From the NCBI GenBank assembly GCA_041906465.1, contig JAYRJE010000010.1, forward strand, positions 62,001 to 126,000: DNA of 64,000 nt, in the 5' to 3' direction. Position 1 is the first letter of the stretch. The number at the start of each line of letters is the position of its first letter. Made by a program: the position numbers and the translations under genes. The notes beneath the pieces were generated by a model. The model saw only the letters and a list, made by a program, of their open reading frames with translations, was not told the DNA's origin and ran no database searches. This document shows, piece after piece, positions 55,908 through 64,000 of the stretch. The stretch comes from Didemnitutus sp041906465 (GTDB lineage Bacteria; Verrucomicrobiota; Verrucomicrobiia; Opitutales; Opitutaceae).

Positions 55908-57137
55908 TCAGAGCCCGAGCAGGCGCTTCACTTCACTCTCCAGCTTCTCGCCGCGCGCTTCGGTTGAGACGAGCGTGCCCGTCTTATCGAGAAGAAACAT
56001 CGCGGGGATGCCTTCGATGCCGAATTGTCCGCGGTAGGGATTCTTCCAATGCAGGCCGTCGAAATATTGCGGCCAGGGCATGGCGTTCTTCGCCGTGAAA
56101 TCCACCAGCTTCTCTTTTGCCGCCGCGAGCTTCTTGGCCGCGGCCTCGGGCGCTTCCTTGCCGCTGAGCCCGGCGTTTTCGAGCGTGATGCCGATGACCT
56201 CGAAGCCGCGGTCGTGATAGGCCGCATAGACTTTCTTCACGTTCGGCAGCTCCGCGATGCACGGGCCGCACCACGTCGCCCAGAAATCGATGAGCACGAC
56301 CTTGCCCTTGAGTTTGGCGATCTCGACCTCGCGACCGTCCACCGCGGTGAACTTCATCTCGGCGAGCGCCGTGAGCTTTTTCGCCCGCTCTGCCGCGGCC
56401 GCGGCGCGCTGGGCATCCTGCTCCGCCACGAGAGCGGCAATCTTGGGCGAGGACTGAATCTTCGCCTCAAACGCCTTGGCGGCCTCCGGCGCGTCGCGCC
56501 GGAGTGCGGCGAGGTAGGTATCAACCACCGGGAGGATGGTCTCGTTGGTCACTTTCGCCATCGCCCGCTCGACCAGCGGACCGGCGGCGAGGAGATCGTA
56601 GGTCTCGCCCTTCGTCCGCGCGAGCGAGCGACTGTCGATCAGGTAGGCCACGATCGCTCCGCCGCGCTGCCGCAGTTCGGCTTCGGGCGCCTCGATGACC
56701 TCGGCGAGGTATTTCAGCTGCGCTTCCCAGAACGCGATCAGCGCCGGCTCGTTGACGATGAGGTTCTGATCCCGCGGCGTCGCGTCGAACTCCGGCTTGA
56801 AACCGGTGATGAAGCGCGGCCGCGTGTAACTCGATTGAATGAGCGGGTTGTAGCGACGCTGGTCGTGAGGGTATTTCGCCGCGTAAGCGCGAGCGGCCTC
56901 GGCGAACTGGCGCATGTGGTCATCTTGGAAACGATACCAGGCTTTGGGATCGTTCTTCCGCAGTTCGGGATCGGTAGGCTCCGCTTTGTAGAAGGCCCAG
57001 ACGGCATCGTAGTCGATGTCCATCTGGGATTTTGCCGGAGCCGGCGCGGCGCTCTCGGCGGCCTGCGCTCGCGCCAGCGGCGCGAGCGAGGCACAACCAA
57101 GCACAACAACGGCGAGAAGACGGAAACGCAGAGTCAT
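55908..57137 (-). CDS. Exported TlpA-type thioredoxin-fold protein with an N-terminal helical domain
   Basis: 409 residues from ATG 57137. Signal peptide MTLRFRLLAVVVLGCASLAP. Residues about 35-260 are helical and unrecognised; the C-terminal thioredoxin fold (about 265-405) has KGKVVLIDFWATWCGPCIAE, an intact CGPC redox site, and the cis-Pro region GIEGIPAMFLL. TlpA-like proteins reduce disulfides or help cytochrome/metal-centre assembly in the periplasm. It starts 20 bp after the TonB receptor gene, so the redox step is probably tied to what that receptor imports. Confidence 0.88.
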   Translation of the reverse strand: MTLRFRLLAVVVLGCASLAPLARAQAAESAAPAPAKSQMDIDYDAVWAFYKAEPTDPELRKNDPKAWYRFQDDHMRQFAEAARAYAAKYPHDQRRYNPLIQSSYTRPRFITGFKPEFDATPRDQNLIVNEPALIAFWEAQLKYLAEVIEAPEAELRQRGGAIVAYLIDSRSLARTKGETYDLLAAGPLVERAMAKVTNETILPVVDTYLAALRRDAPEAAKAFEAKIQSSPKIAALVAEQDAQRAAAAAERAKKLTALAEMKFTAVDGREVEIAKLKGKVVLIDFWATWCGPCIAELPNVKKVYAAYHDRGFEVIGITLENAGLSGKEAPEAAAKKLAAAKEKLVDFTAKNAMPWPQYFDGLHWKNPYRGQFGIEGIPAMFLLDKTGTLVSTEARGEKLESEVKRLLGL

Positions 57138-57157
57138 GGGATGGGTGGGTCGGAACG

Positions 57158-59965
57158 TTAGAATTTTTTGGCAAGGGTGAGAATATAGCGGCGCAGGCGC
57201 GGGTCGCCGGCGAAGCGCGGGATGCCGGCGATGATCTCGGGCTCCTGATTGAGCGCGTTCATGATCGTCACGGTGATCTTCGTGCCGCTCAGTGCGCGCT
57301 CCCACCAAACGGATGACGACGGCCTGAACCGGTCGCTCGCGCCGAAGTTGTAGGATACCTGCGGATTGAACACGAGGAGGTCGGGATACGGTGTGTTCGT
57401 GATGCCGCTGATGTAATAAGTATCCTGGTAGTCGGCCGTGACACCGGCGTCCCACGGACCTTTACCCCAGAACACGGAGCCGCTCAGACGCTTCGGCTGG
57501 TGACCGAAAGTCGCGCTCGGCGCGGCGGCGGGCGTGGCCTTGGTCCAGGTGACGTTCGGGTCGCTGAGCGAGACGTTCACCATCAGGCGGCCGAAATCGA
57601 ACGTGCGATCGTAGCTGGCGCGGAAATCCCAGCCTTTGCTCTTCACGCCGGAGAGATTGATGTTGCTGGCGTCCCAGCCGATGCCGCCGTCGGCCGCCGT
57701 GATGATCGTGCCGCCCGTGTAGCCGAGCGCCTGATCGGCGGGCGTGAGCGGATTGCGGAAGATGCGTTCGGGGAAATAATTCAGGAGCACCTGCAGGCTC
57801 GTGGCGCCCGAGCGCTCGTTGTAGTCGAGTTCGTAGTAGTCGGCGGAGAACGACAGGCCCTTGAACCATTCGCCCGGCACGTCGACCACGATGCCGGCGT
57901 TGCGCGACACCGAGGACTCGGGATAAAGCGCGGCGTTGCCGCCCGACTTGTAGGTGTAGTTCGTGCGCGGGATGAGCGTGTTGCCACGCATCGGATCGAC
58001 AGTGGTGTTGGTGGCGCTGATCGTCGTCGGGAACGTCGTGACGGGCGCGAGCAGGTCGTAGAGCCGCACCGGCTTGAAACCTTCCGAGCGCGACGCGCGC
58101 AGCGTCAGCCACTTCACCGGGCGGAAGAACGCGCGGTAAGTCGGCGTCGTTTCCGCGCCGATATCAGAGTAATCCGTCGCGCGCACGGCGCCGCCGATTT
58201 CGAGACGATCGACGAACGGAAGGCCTTGCTTGTCGGACAGGAGCGGAATGCTGATCTCCGCAAATGCGGCCTGCATGTCGCGACTGAAGGGCTGCGTGAG
58301 CACGTAGGTCGGCGTGGAGATGTTCTGCTCGCGCCAGAATTTCGTCTTCTCTTTGCCCGCCTCGGCGCCGACTGCGACGTGCCAAGCGCCCGCCCAGCCT
58401 TCCCACACGGGCCCGTCGGCGCTGACGAGATACTGGTAAGTGTCCGAGGTGTCCTTATGATCGTGGAACGGGATCATTGCCTCGAGCACGCCGGCGCCGT
58501 TGGGATTGGGGACGATCAAGCTGTCGTAGGCGAGGATCGGTTTGTTGGCGCCCGCCATCGCCGCATTGAGCAGAGTGGAGTTGAACGAGGAACCGCTCAG
58601 CGCGTCATCCGACACGATATTGCGCGCAAAGGAGGCACTGGCGTCATAGCGCCAGTCCGTGAAGAAATCGCCGCGCAAGCCGAGCACGAAGCCGCGGTTC
58701 TCCTGCGCCGAAATGGTGCGCGGCAGCGGCAGGTCGTAGAAAACCTTCTGAAGATACAGCGTCTGGTTGAAGGGATTGCCGGGATAACCCGCGGGCAGCT
58801 GCTGCGTGAGCGTGACGGGCGTGCCGATGTAGTCGTTGCGGAACTTGCTCGCGCGCGCTTCGACGTAGAGATTGGCCCAGGACGCGAAATCGTAATCGGC
58901 CTTGATCACGGAGCTCAGACGCGTGCTTGCGTCGATCGAATAGCTGTAGGATTCCGCCGAGTCGAAAGGCGCGGGGATCGTCGTGCTATACGCCGCATTG
59001 GCGGCCGTCGTGCCGTTCGAGCCGGAAGGCAGCGCGACCACATGCGTGTTCAGCCCGGTGATGGCCGGCGTGCTGGCGGTGTAGTGCCACCATTGGGTGG
59101 ACAGCGTGCCCGGACCTCGCGCGGGATTGAAAAGGAAACTCGTGCTCGTGCTGCCCCACACGCGGTAGTCGTTCGTGCGCGTCCACCAACGGTCGGAGGC
59201 CTTCATGGCGTTCTGCGTCTCGCCGGAGAGCGTGACGAAGACGTTGAGCTTTCCGTAATTCGCGCCGGCGGTGAGACTGACCGTCGTCTGCGCGACGTCG
59301 GTGTCGAACGTGTTGTCGTAGGTGACGCGCAGATCTGCGCCGCGATAGTTTTTCTTCAGGATGACGTTCACGACGCCCGCGATTGCCTCGGCGCCGTAGA
59401 TCGCCCCGGCGCCTTGCGGCAGCACCTCGATGCGCTCGATCGCGGAGACGGGAATGCCGTCGACCGAGAAATCCTCGCGGCCGCCCGCGCCGCCGGGCGC
59501 CTCCTGGCCGGTGTGCGGGATGCGACGACCGTCAACGAGCACGAGCGTGGAGTTGCCGCCGACGCCGCGGAGATTGAAAGACGTGCCGACCTGCTGGGCG
59601 CGCGACGTGCCGCCGTTCTGCAGGTTGTCATTGAAACCCACTGCGCCGCCGAGTTGCGGGATCGCCCAGCGAATGTCCGCGAGGCGCGTCACACCGCGAC
59701 GCTCGAGTTCGATCTGTGGCACCGCGAAGACCGGGATCGCCCCCTGTTCCTGCCCGAGCGTGCGGATGCGCGTGCCGGTGACTTCGAATTCGTCGAGCTT
59801 CACGGCGTCCGACTCGGATTCTGCCGGCTTCACCGTCTCGACGGGAATTTTCTTCGCCGCTTCTTTGTCCGCCGGCGCCGATGGCGCGGCTGTCTGCGCA
59901 AAAGCCAAAACCGGCAACACGCAGAAAAGCGCGGCCCGGGCGAAACGAGAGGTTTCTGGGTTCAT
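57158..59965 (-). CDS. TonB-dependent outer-membrane receptor
   Basis: 935 residues from ATG 59965 (signal MNPETSRFARAALFCVLPVL, then AFAQ). Linker with KLDEFEVTGTRIRT (a TonB-box-like start of the plug), plug about 65-220 (IPQLGGAVGFNDNLQNGG, RIPHTGQEAPGG, IERIEVLPQGAGAIYGAEAI AGVVNV-type plug end), then a barrel ending in YILTLAKKF. This form (VTGTRI... IEVLPQGAGAIYG) is common in receptors for peptides, siderophores or heme-like ligands. First gene of an operon with TlpA and the two bare HTH genes; divergent from a LuxR regulator 152 bp away. Confidence 0.9.
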   Translation of the reverse strand: MNPETSRFARAALFCVLPVLAFAQTAAPSAPADKEAAKKIPVETVKPAESESDAVKLDEFEVTGTRIRTLGQEQGAIPVFAVPQIELERRGVTRLADIRWAIPQLGGAVGFNDNLQNGGTSRAQQVGTSFNLRGVGGNSTLVLVDGRRIPHTGQEAPGGAGGREDFSVDGIPVSAIERIEVLPQGAGAIYGAEAIAGVVNVILKKNYRGADLRVTYDNTFDTDVAQTTVSLTAGANYGKLNVFVTLSGETQNAMKASDRWWTRTNDYRVWGSTSTSFLFNPARGPGTLSTQWWHYTASTPAITGLNTHVVALPSGSNGTTAANAAYSTTIPAPFDSAESYSYSIDASTRLSSVIKADYDFASWANLYVEARASKFRNDYIGTPVTLTQQLPAGYPGNPFNQTLYLQKVFYDLPLPRTISAQENRGFVLGLRGDFFTDWRYDASASFARNIVSDDALSGSSFNSTLLNAAMAGANKPILAYDSLIVPNPNGAGVLEAMIPFHDHKDTSDTYQYLVSADGPVWEGWAGAWHVAVGAEAGKEKTKFWREQNISTPTYVLTQPFSRDMQAAFAEISIPLLSDKQGLPFVDRLEIGGAVRATDYSDIGAETTPTYRAFFRPVKWLTLRASRSEGFKPVRLYDLLAPVTTFPTTISATNTTVDPMRGNTLIPRTNYTYKSGGNAALYPESSVSRNAGIVVDVPGEWFKGLSFSADYYELDYNERSGATSLQVLLNYFPERIFRNPLTPADQALGYTGGTIITAADGGIGWDASNINLSGVKSKGWDFRASYDRTFDFGRLMVNVSLSDPNVTWTKATPAAAPSATFGHQPKRLSGSVFWGKGPWDAGVTADYQDTYYISGITNTPYPDLLVFNPQVSYNFGASDRFRPSSSVWWERALSGTKITVTIMNALNQEPEIIAGIPRFAGDPRLRRYILTLAKKF

Positions 59966-60030
59966 AGGTGTGTTAGGTGTGTGTGCGAGGGGTGCGGGGA
60001 CCTTCCAGCCGCTCCCGTGCCCGCACAAAC

Positions 60031-60042
60031 TAACTTAGGTTA
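60031..60042. promoter_or_regulatory. Small palindrome TAACTTAGGTTA in the receptor/LuxR divergent region
   Basis: Imperfect 12-bp palindrome in the AT-rich centre of the 152-bp gap. A possible operator for the adjacent LuxR regulator; weak evidence. Confidence 0.35.
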
Positions 60043-60117
60043 ATAAACCACCCGCTTTCGTCATATCGCCGGATTGAGTCTCGCCGCGCCAGCCCGCCTC
60101 GTGCTCCGCTCGCCGCG

Positions 60118-61299
60118 TTGAGTCACCCGAAGCCACACGACTTGGGAGTGCTTCCCGCCGCCGCCGGACAAAACGCGCTGCTGAATCTGCACCGCGCGCT
60201 CGAGTTCGACGAACTCTGGGGCGCGCTCCAAGGCCTCTTCGAGGAACTGGTGCCGCACGACACGCTCGTGATGTCGGTCAACTACCTCGACTGGAAAAAG
60301 GAAACGTCGACGAAGCGTTTCTCCTCGGCGAAATCGCGCCACCCGCACGACCAACACGCCAATCAACTCGTCGCCGCGGAGGGTCGCGCATTCTTCCAGC
60401 CCTTCCTCGACCTCCATCACGGCATCCCCGCTTACCAGCATTCGCAGCTCGTCTCCGATCCGCGAAAGATCGATCGCGTGCCTTACTATCGCCGCTACAT
60501 GTCGCGCTACGACTGGCGTTACTCGGCGCATCTCCTCTTCTGGCACGGCCGCGGCGTCGAGACGTCCTTCGCCCTGCGCCGCCGCGCGGAACAGGGTGAC
60601 TTCACGCCGCTCGAGATGTCGGTGCTCAACGCCGTGCACCCGCACATCAAAGTCGCCTTCGACCGCATGAAGATCTTCGAGCAGGAGCGCCAACGGCGCC
60701 GCCTGCTCGAGGGCTTTTATCGCGCCAAGCCCGACGCGGTCCTCTTCCTCGACTGGAACCTCGAGCCGATCTACGTCTCGCAGGATGCGCTCGCCCTCTG
60801 CGCCGTGTGGAACCTCGGCCACGAACGCGCCCGCAGCTACACGCCGCAGGCGGTGTTCGCCATCCCCGAGGAAATTCACGGCGCCTGCGATGAGCTGCGT
60901 CGCGAATGGCAGGCCCCCCCCAGCGGCTCGCTGCCGCTCGAGGGCCATGCCCCCGCGCGCCACGTCTTTTCGCGCCAGCCCGGCCACGAAGCGCTCATCA
61001 CCTTGCGCCCCGAGAAGAATGGCACGCTGACCAAGCCGGTGTTCGTTGCCCGCCTGCGCGTCAGCGAGTCGGCCGAACCCGTGCACGCACTGCCCGATCC
61101 GTCCTCCGATCGACTGCTGCGCCAGCTCTCGCCCGGCGAACGCGAACTCGCGCAACTCGTCTGCGCCGGCCTCACGAACAAGGAAATCGCCGCCCAGCTC
61201 CGCAAAACCGAAGGCAGCGTGAAAGTGCAGCTCAGCGGCGTGTTCCAGAAACTGCGCGTCAACAGCCGCGCCAAATTGATCGTCGCCCTGCGCAGTTGA
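60118..61299 (+). CDS. LuxR-family transcriptional regulator with unusual N-terminal domain
   Basis: 393 residues. The C-terminal GerE-type HTH (about 330-393) reads LSPGERELAQLVCAGLTNKE and IAAQLRKTEGSVKVQLSGVF. The N-terminal 320 residues are not a receiver or a typical autoinducer domain; they contain PAS-like alternation (FDELWGALQGLFEELVPHDT; PDAVLFLDWNLEPIYVSQDA) and may sense a small molecule. TTG 60118 is taken because no ATG or GTG in frame lies between the divergent promoter and the first conserved helix; this is a weak start. Divergent from the TonB receptor operon, whose last two genes encode bare copies of its HTH. Confidence 0.83.
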   Translation: MSHPKPHDLGVLPAAAGQNALLNLHRALEFDELWGALQGLFEELVPHDTLVMSVNYLDWKKETSTKRFSSAKSRHPHDQHANQLVAAEGRAFFQPFLDLHHGIPAYQHSQLVSDPRKIDRVPYYRRYMSRYDWRYSAHLLFWHGRGVETSFALRRRAEQGDFTPLEMSVLNAVHPHIKVAFDRMKIFEQERQRRRLLEGFYRAKPDAVLFLDWNLEPIYVSQDALALCAVWNLGHERARSYTPQAVFAIPEEIHGACDELRREWQAPPSGSLPLEGHAPARHVFSRQPGHEALITLRPEKNGTLTKPVFVARLRVSESAEPVHALPDPSSDRLLRQLSPGERELAQLVCAGLTNKEIAAQLRKTEGSVKVQLSGVFQKLRVNSRAKLIVALRS

Positions 61300-61316
61300 G
61301 GCGCGCTCCGCGCGCC
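61300..61316 (+). terminator. Compact hairpin directly after the LuxR stop
   Basis: GGCGCGC-TCC-GCGCGCC, 7-bp stem with a 3-nt loop. The same core GCGCGCTCCGCGCGC sits directly after another stop at 55244-55260. No T-run. Confidence 0.4.
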
Positions 61317-61362
61317 GCCTCGGGAGTTGCGCGGTCCCATTTCGCCTGCTCCACTCCGCAGC

Positions 61363-62394
61363 GTGTCCTTGGAACCTCCTACGCCTGACGCCGATCCGCT
61401 CACGTCCGCCGTCACCGCCGATCAAGCTGCCGCTCACGCCACTGACCCGCACGGACGCGGCCACCACGGGCCGTTTCACACGCACTGCGAAAACTGCGGC
61501 ACCGAACTGAAAGGCCCGTTTTGCCACGCCTGCGGACAGCACGACTTCGAGTTTCATCGCTCGTTCGGACACGTGTTCCTCGAGGCGCTGGAAAACTTCT
61601 TTCACTTCGACGCAAAATTCTTCCGCAATATCGTTACGCTGCTCTTCCGTCCCGGCGTGCTTACCGCGGATTTCAATGCGGGCAAACGCGCGTCGCAGAT
61701 GCCGCCGTTCCGGCTCTACGTCTTCGTGAGCGTGCTGTTCTTTTTTCTCAGCTTCGTCGGTCGCAGCTCGTCTTCATTCCTGGAAGAGGAGCGTCGGAAG
61801 GCCCCCCCGCCGACGGCGCAGGAATCTCCCGGACCGGCGAAATCATCCCCGTCGAACCCGCCGGCGCCGGCCGCCAGCCCCGCGACGAAAACGATCACCG
61901 CGATGCCGGGCGGATTTAACCTCAGCCTCAGCGAAAAAAACGACACCGCTTTCGAGCGTTACCTTACCGAGCGCGGCGACTACGCACTCGCCCACCCCGA
62001 CAAGCTGAAGGAAGCCTTCGTTCACGCCCTGCCGAAGATGCTGCTCTTCTGCCTGCCGCTTTTCGCTCTTTGCACGCGCGTGCTCTTCCGCAGGTCCGGT
62101 CACGTCTATCTGCAACACCTCGTGCTCGCGCTGCACTTTCACACGTTCATCTACCTCTTCCTGCTCGTGCGCGACGGCTGGGTCGGGCTCGGCAGCTTCC
62201 TGCACGTCGGCGGAGTCCTCTCGTTCGCCGCGGGAATCTGGCTCACCGTGTATCCGTTTCTGATGTTCCGCCGCTTGTTCGGCCTCGGCTGGTGGCCGAC
62301 GATCTGGCGAACGCTGGCTGTCGCCACCTCCTACTGGTTCATCCTGTGCCTCGCGTTCGTGTCCACGATCATGCTGATCTTCGCGACGCTGTAG
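61363..62394 (+). CDS. DUF3667-type membrane protein with N-terminal zinc ribbon
   Basis: About 343 residues from GTG 61363 (the TTG at 61327 is an alternative). The N-terminus carries a CxxC pair (CENCGTELKGPFCHACG, two CxxC motifs, a zinc ribbon), then a DUF3667-like part (HVFLEALENFFHFDAKFFRN, LLFRPGVLTADFNAGKR, PFRLYVFVSVLFFFLSFVG) and four or more transmembrane helices; a Pro/Ser/Ala linker lies between about 150 and 185. Function unknown; the family is common in Bacteroidota and Verrucomicrobiota. It lies 57 bp before the alcohol dehydrogenase gene, same strand. Confidence 0.78.
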   Translation: MSLEPPTPDADPLTSAVTADQAAAHATDPHGRGHHGPFHTHCENCGTELKGPFCHACGQHDFEFHRSFGHVFLEALENFFHFDAKFFRNIVTLLFRPGVLTADFNAGKRASQMPPFRLYVFVSVLFFFLSFVGRSSSSFLEEERRKAPPPTAQESPGPAKSSPSNPPAPAASPATKTITAMPGGFNLSLSEKNDTAFERYLTERGDYALAHPDKLKEAFVHALPKMLLFCLPLFALCTRVLFRRSGHVYLQHLVLALHFHTFIYLFLLVRDGWVGLGSFLHVGGVLSFAAGIWLTVYPFLMFRRLFGLGWWPTIWRTLAVATSYWFILCLAFVSTIMLIFATL

Positions 62395-62450
62395 CGGCCC
62401 GCCGACACTCGCCGCCCGGTGATGATGCGGCCTTGATCGACTCCCCCCAC

Positions 62451-63482
62451 ATGAAGGCGCTCCGCCTCATCGCTCCACACCACCCGCTTGAGTTGCACGA
62501 CGTTCCCGTGCCCGCGCCCGGGCCCGACGACGTGCTGATTCGCGTCCGTGCTGCGGGCATCTGCCACTCGGATGCACACTACCGTAACGGCGTCGCGCAA
62601 CTCCAGCGGTTGCCACTCACACTCGGCCACGAAGTCGCCGGCACGATCGCCGAGCTCGGCGCCAACGTCCGCTCGCTCAGTCGCGGCCAGCGAGTGTGCG
62701 TGCATTACCTCGCCACTTGCGGCACGTGCGCCTGGTGTGCCGGTGGCCACGAGCAGTTCTGCGGCACCGGCCAGATGATCGGCCGCCACCGCGATGGCGG
62801 CATGGCGGAATGCATCGTCATGCCCGCCGCGAGCGTCTTTCCGCTGCCCGACACCATCTCCTTCGCCCACGGCGCCGTCATGATGTGCTCGTCGGCCACC
62901 GCCCTCCACGCACTGCGCAAAGCCCGTCTCGCCCCCGGCGAAACCGTCGCCGTCTTCGGCGTGGGCGGGCTGGGCGCCTCGGCGGTGCAACTGGCCCGCG
63001 CCCTCGGCGCCGCGGTGGTCTTCGCGGTGGATATCAACGCCGACAAGCTCGCGCTGGCCGAGCAGCTCGGGGCCGCGCCGGTCAACGCACGCGCGCTCGA
63101 CCCCGTCGCCGAAATCCGGCGCGCCACCGGCGGTCGCGGGGTGGATGTCGCGCTCGAGTTGATCGGCCTGCCGCAAACCATGCAGCAATCCGTCCGCGTG
63201 CTGAACAAAATGGGCCGCACCGCCCTCGCCGGCCTCACGCGGCAGCCGCTCGCCGTCGACCCCTACTACGAAGTCATCAATCAGGAGGCCGAGATCATCG
63301 GCGTCTCCGATCACCTCGCCGCGGAGATTCCCAAACTGCTGCGCTACGCCACGAACGGACAGCTGCAGCTCGACCGCATCGTCACGCGCCACGTTCCGCT
63401 CGACGCCGCCGCGATCAACGCCGTCCTCGACGACCTCGACCGCTTTGGCAGCGCCGCGCGCACGGTCGTGGAAATCGGTTGA
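62451..63482 (+). CDS. Zinc-dependent alcohol dehydrogenase (MDR family)
   Basis: 343 residues. Catalytic-zinc motifs GICHSD (Cys) and GHEVAG (His); structural-zinc Cys set in CGTCAWCAGGHEQFC; Rossmann GVGGLGASAVQLARALGAAV near 175-195; and a GRGVDVALELIG strand. Oxidises an alcohol or reduces an aldehyde with NAD(P). The substrate is not predictable. ATG 62451 gives the standard MKALRLIAP start. Confidence 0.9.
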   Translation: MKALRLIAPHHPLELHDVPVPAPGPDDVLIRVRAAGICHSDAHYRNGVAQLQRLPLTLGHEVAGTIAELGANVRSLSRGQRVCVHYLATCGTCAWCAGGHEQFCGTGQMIGRHRDGGMAECIVMPAASVFPLPDTISFAHGAVMMCSSATALHALRKARLAPGETVAVFGVGGLGASAVQLARALGAAVVFAVDINADKLALAEQLGAAPVNARALDPVAEIRRATGGRGVDVALELIGLPQTMQQSVRVLNKMGRTALAGLTRQPLAVDPYYEVINQEAEIIGVSDHLAAEIPKLLRYATNGQLQLDRIVTRHVPLDAAAINAVLDDLDRFGSAARTVVEIG

Positions 63483-63499
63483 CGACCCGCCGCTGGGAG

Positions 63500-63521
63500 G
63501 GCGGCGCGCCGTCGCCGCCCC
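63500..63521 (+). terminator. GC-rich hairpin after the alcohol dehydrogenase gene
   Basis: GGGCGGCG/CGCCGCCC stem, 6-nt loop, 17 bp past the stop. No T-run. Confidence 0.4.
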
Positions 63522-63614
63522 GATCCGGCCACAAGCACCGCGCCCCGTGCTTCCGCCGCGAGCGACGCCTGATTTGACCGCGGCGCGCGAGACGCTACGG
63601 TGACCATCCCTCGC

Positions 63615-64000
63615 GTGAAAAAATCCTCCGCTCGCACCGCCACGAAGCCCGTCTCCCCGTCGTCAGCGTCCGCCGGCCACGCCGCGGCGCCGCTGCCGCT
63701 GTTCAACTGGCTGAACACGCGCGGCGCCGGCGTGCTGCTCCACCCCACCGCGCTGCCCGGCGAACAGGGCGTCGGTGTCTTCGACGCGCACGCGCTCCGC
63801 TTCCTCGATTTTCTGCAGCAAGCCGGCGTGAAATACTGGCAGCTCTGCCCGCTCGGCCCCACCGGCTACGGCGACTCGCCTTACGCGTGCTTCTCCGCCT
63901 TCGCCGGCAACCCGCACCTCATCGACCTCGCCGCGCTCGTGCCGCACGACCTGCTCGACGAGTCCGATCTCGCGCCGCTGCGCGCTCTGCCGACCGATCA
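63615..64000 (+). CDS. malQ: 4-alpha-glucanotransferase (MalQ, GH77), 5' part only
   Basis: Runs off the window edge; 128 codons seen. GTG 63615 starts a basic Ser/Ala-rich tail, then the GH77 opening NTRGAGVLLHPTALPGEQGV, the WQLCPLGPTGYGDSPYACFS block and AFAGNPHLIDL, which are diagnostic for amylomaltase. Disproportionates maltodextrins by moving alpha-1,4-glucan segments; cytosolic. The rest of the gene and its catalytic acids lie beyond the window. Confidence 0.93.
   Translation, partial: MKKSSARTATKPVSPSSASAGHAAAPLPLFNWLNTRGAGVLLHPTALPGEQGVGVFDAHALRFLDFLQQAGVKYWQLCPLGPTGYGDSPYACFSAFAGNPHLIDLAALVPHDLLDESDLAPLRALPTD

Overview
The window looks like a chromosomal piece of a GC-rich, Gram-negative member of the Verrucomicrobiota, most likely Opitutaceae (Opitutus/Lacunisphaera-like). 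This is inferred from gene content: TonB-dependent receptors with N-terminal boxes of the type VVxLSPF, several secreted pectinases, ECF sigma factors with unusual partners, few clear Shine-Dalgarno sites and several GTG/TTG starts. No rRNA or tRNA gene was seen. One tmRNA gene (ssrA) is present.

Layout. 1-6.2 kb (+): an SSS-family sodium symporter with a charged insertion, then a three-gene cluster that reads as bacillithiol biosynthesis (a half-length BshC-like protein, BshB1, BshA), then an acyltransferase-3 membrane protein. 6.3-6.65 kb: tmRNA. 7-10.5 kb (-): an Omp85/TpsB-like outer-membrane barrel followed by a beta-rich partner of unknown function. 11.1-11.5 kb: a decayed transposase. 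11.6-17.5 kb (-): a giant autotransporter with a recent internal 759-bp duplication. 18-20.1 kb (+): a HAD phosphatase fused to a six-hairpin glycosidase.

20.3-38 kb is a pectin-degradation island. On the minus strand, read from 31.2 kb down, lie GH28, TonB receptor, a terminator, TMTC-like TPR glycosyltransferase, pectin methylesterase, a second GH28 and an esterase. Diverging from it on the plus strand are an ExuT-like hexuronate permease, GH43 and a LacI regulator. A GH105 gene lies at 36.6-38.05 kb. The divergent intergenic region (31.2-31.57 kb) carries a LacI-like operator palindrome flanked by a 13-bp inverted repeat. The genes together would strip methyl and acetyl groups from pectin, cut the backbone, import fragments and hydrolyse unsaturated products.

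38.2-50.1 kb is signalling and envelope: a Ser/Thr kinase with WD40-like repeats, an ECF sigma factor and a divergent metacaspase; an FG-GAP repeat protein; a Tat-exported metallo-beta-lactamase-fold protein; and a second ECF sigma operon (sigma, zinc-finger/HEAT anti-sigma, DUF4097-like protein) ended by a good terminator. 50.3-55.2 kb (+) is a four-gene two-component phosphorelay. 55.4-61.3 kb holds a TonB receptor/TlpA operon that ends in two bare LuxR-type HTH proteins and is divergent from a full-length LuxR regulator. 61.3-64 kb: DUF3667 membrane protein, zinc alcohol dehydrogenase and the 5' part of malQ.

A dispersed, hairpin-forming intergenic repeat (five copies, with compensatory base changes) and several other palindromic repeats lie between genes. 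Strongest leads: the compact BshC, the twin bare LuxR domains, the sigma/kinase/caspase cluster, the phosphatase-glycosidase fusion, the Omp85 plus orphan beta-protein pair, and the covarying repeat family.
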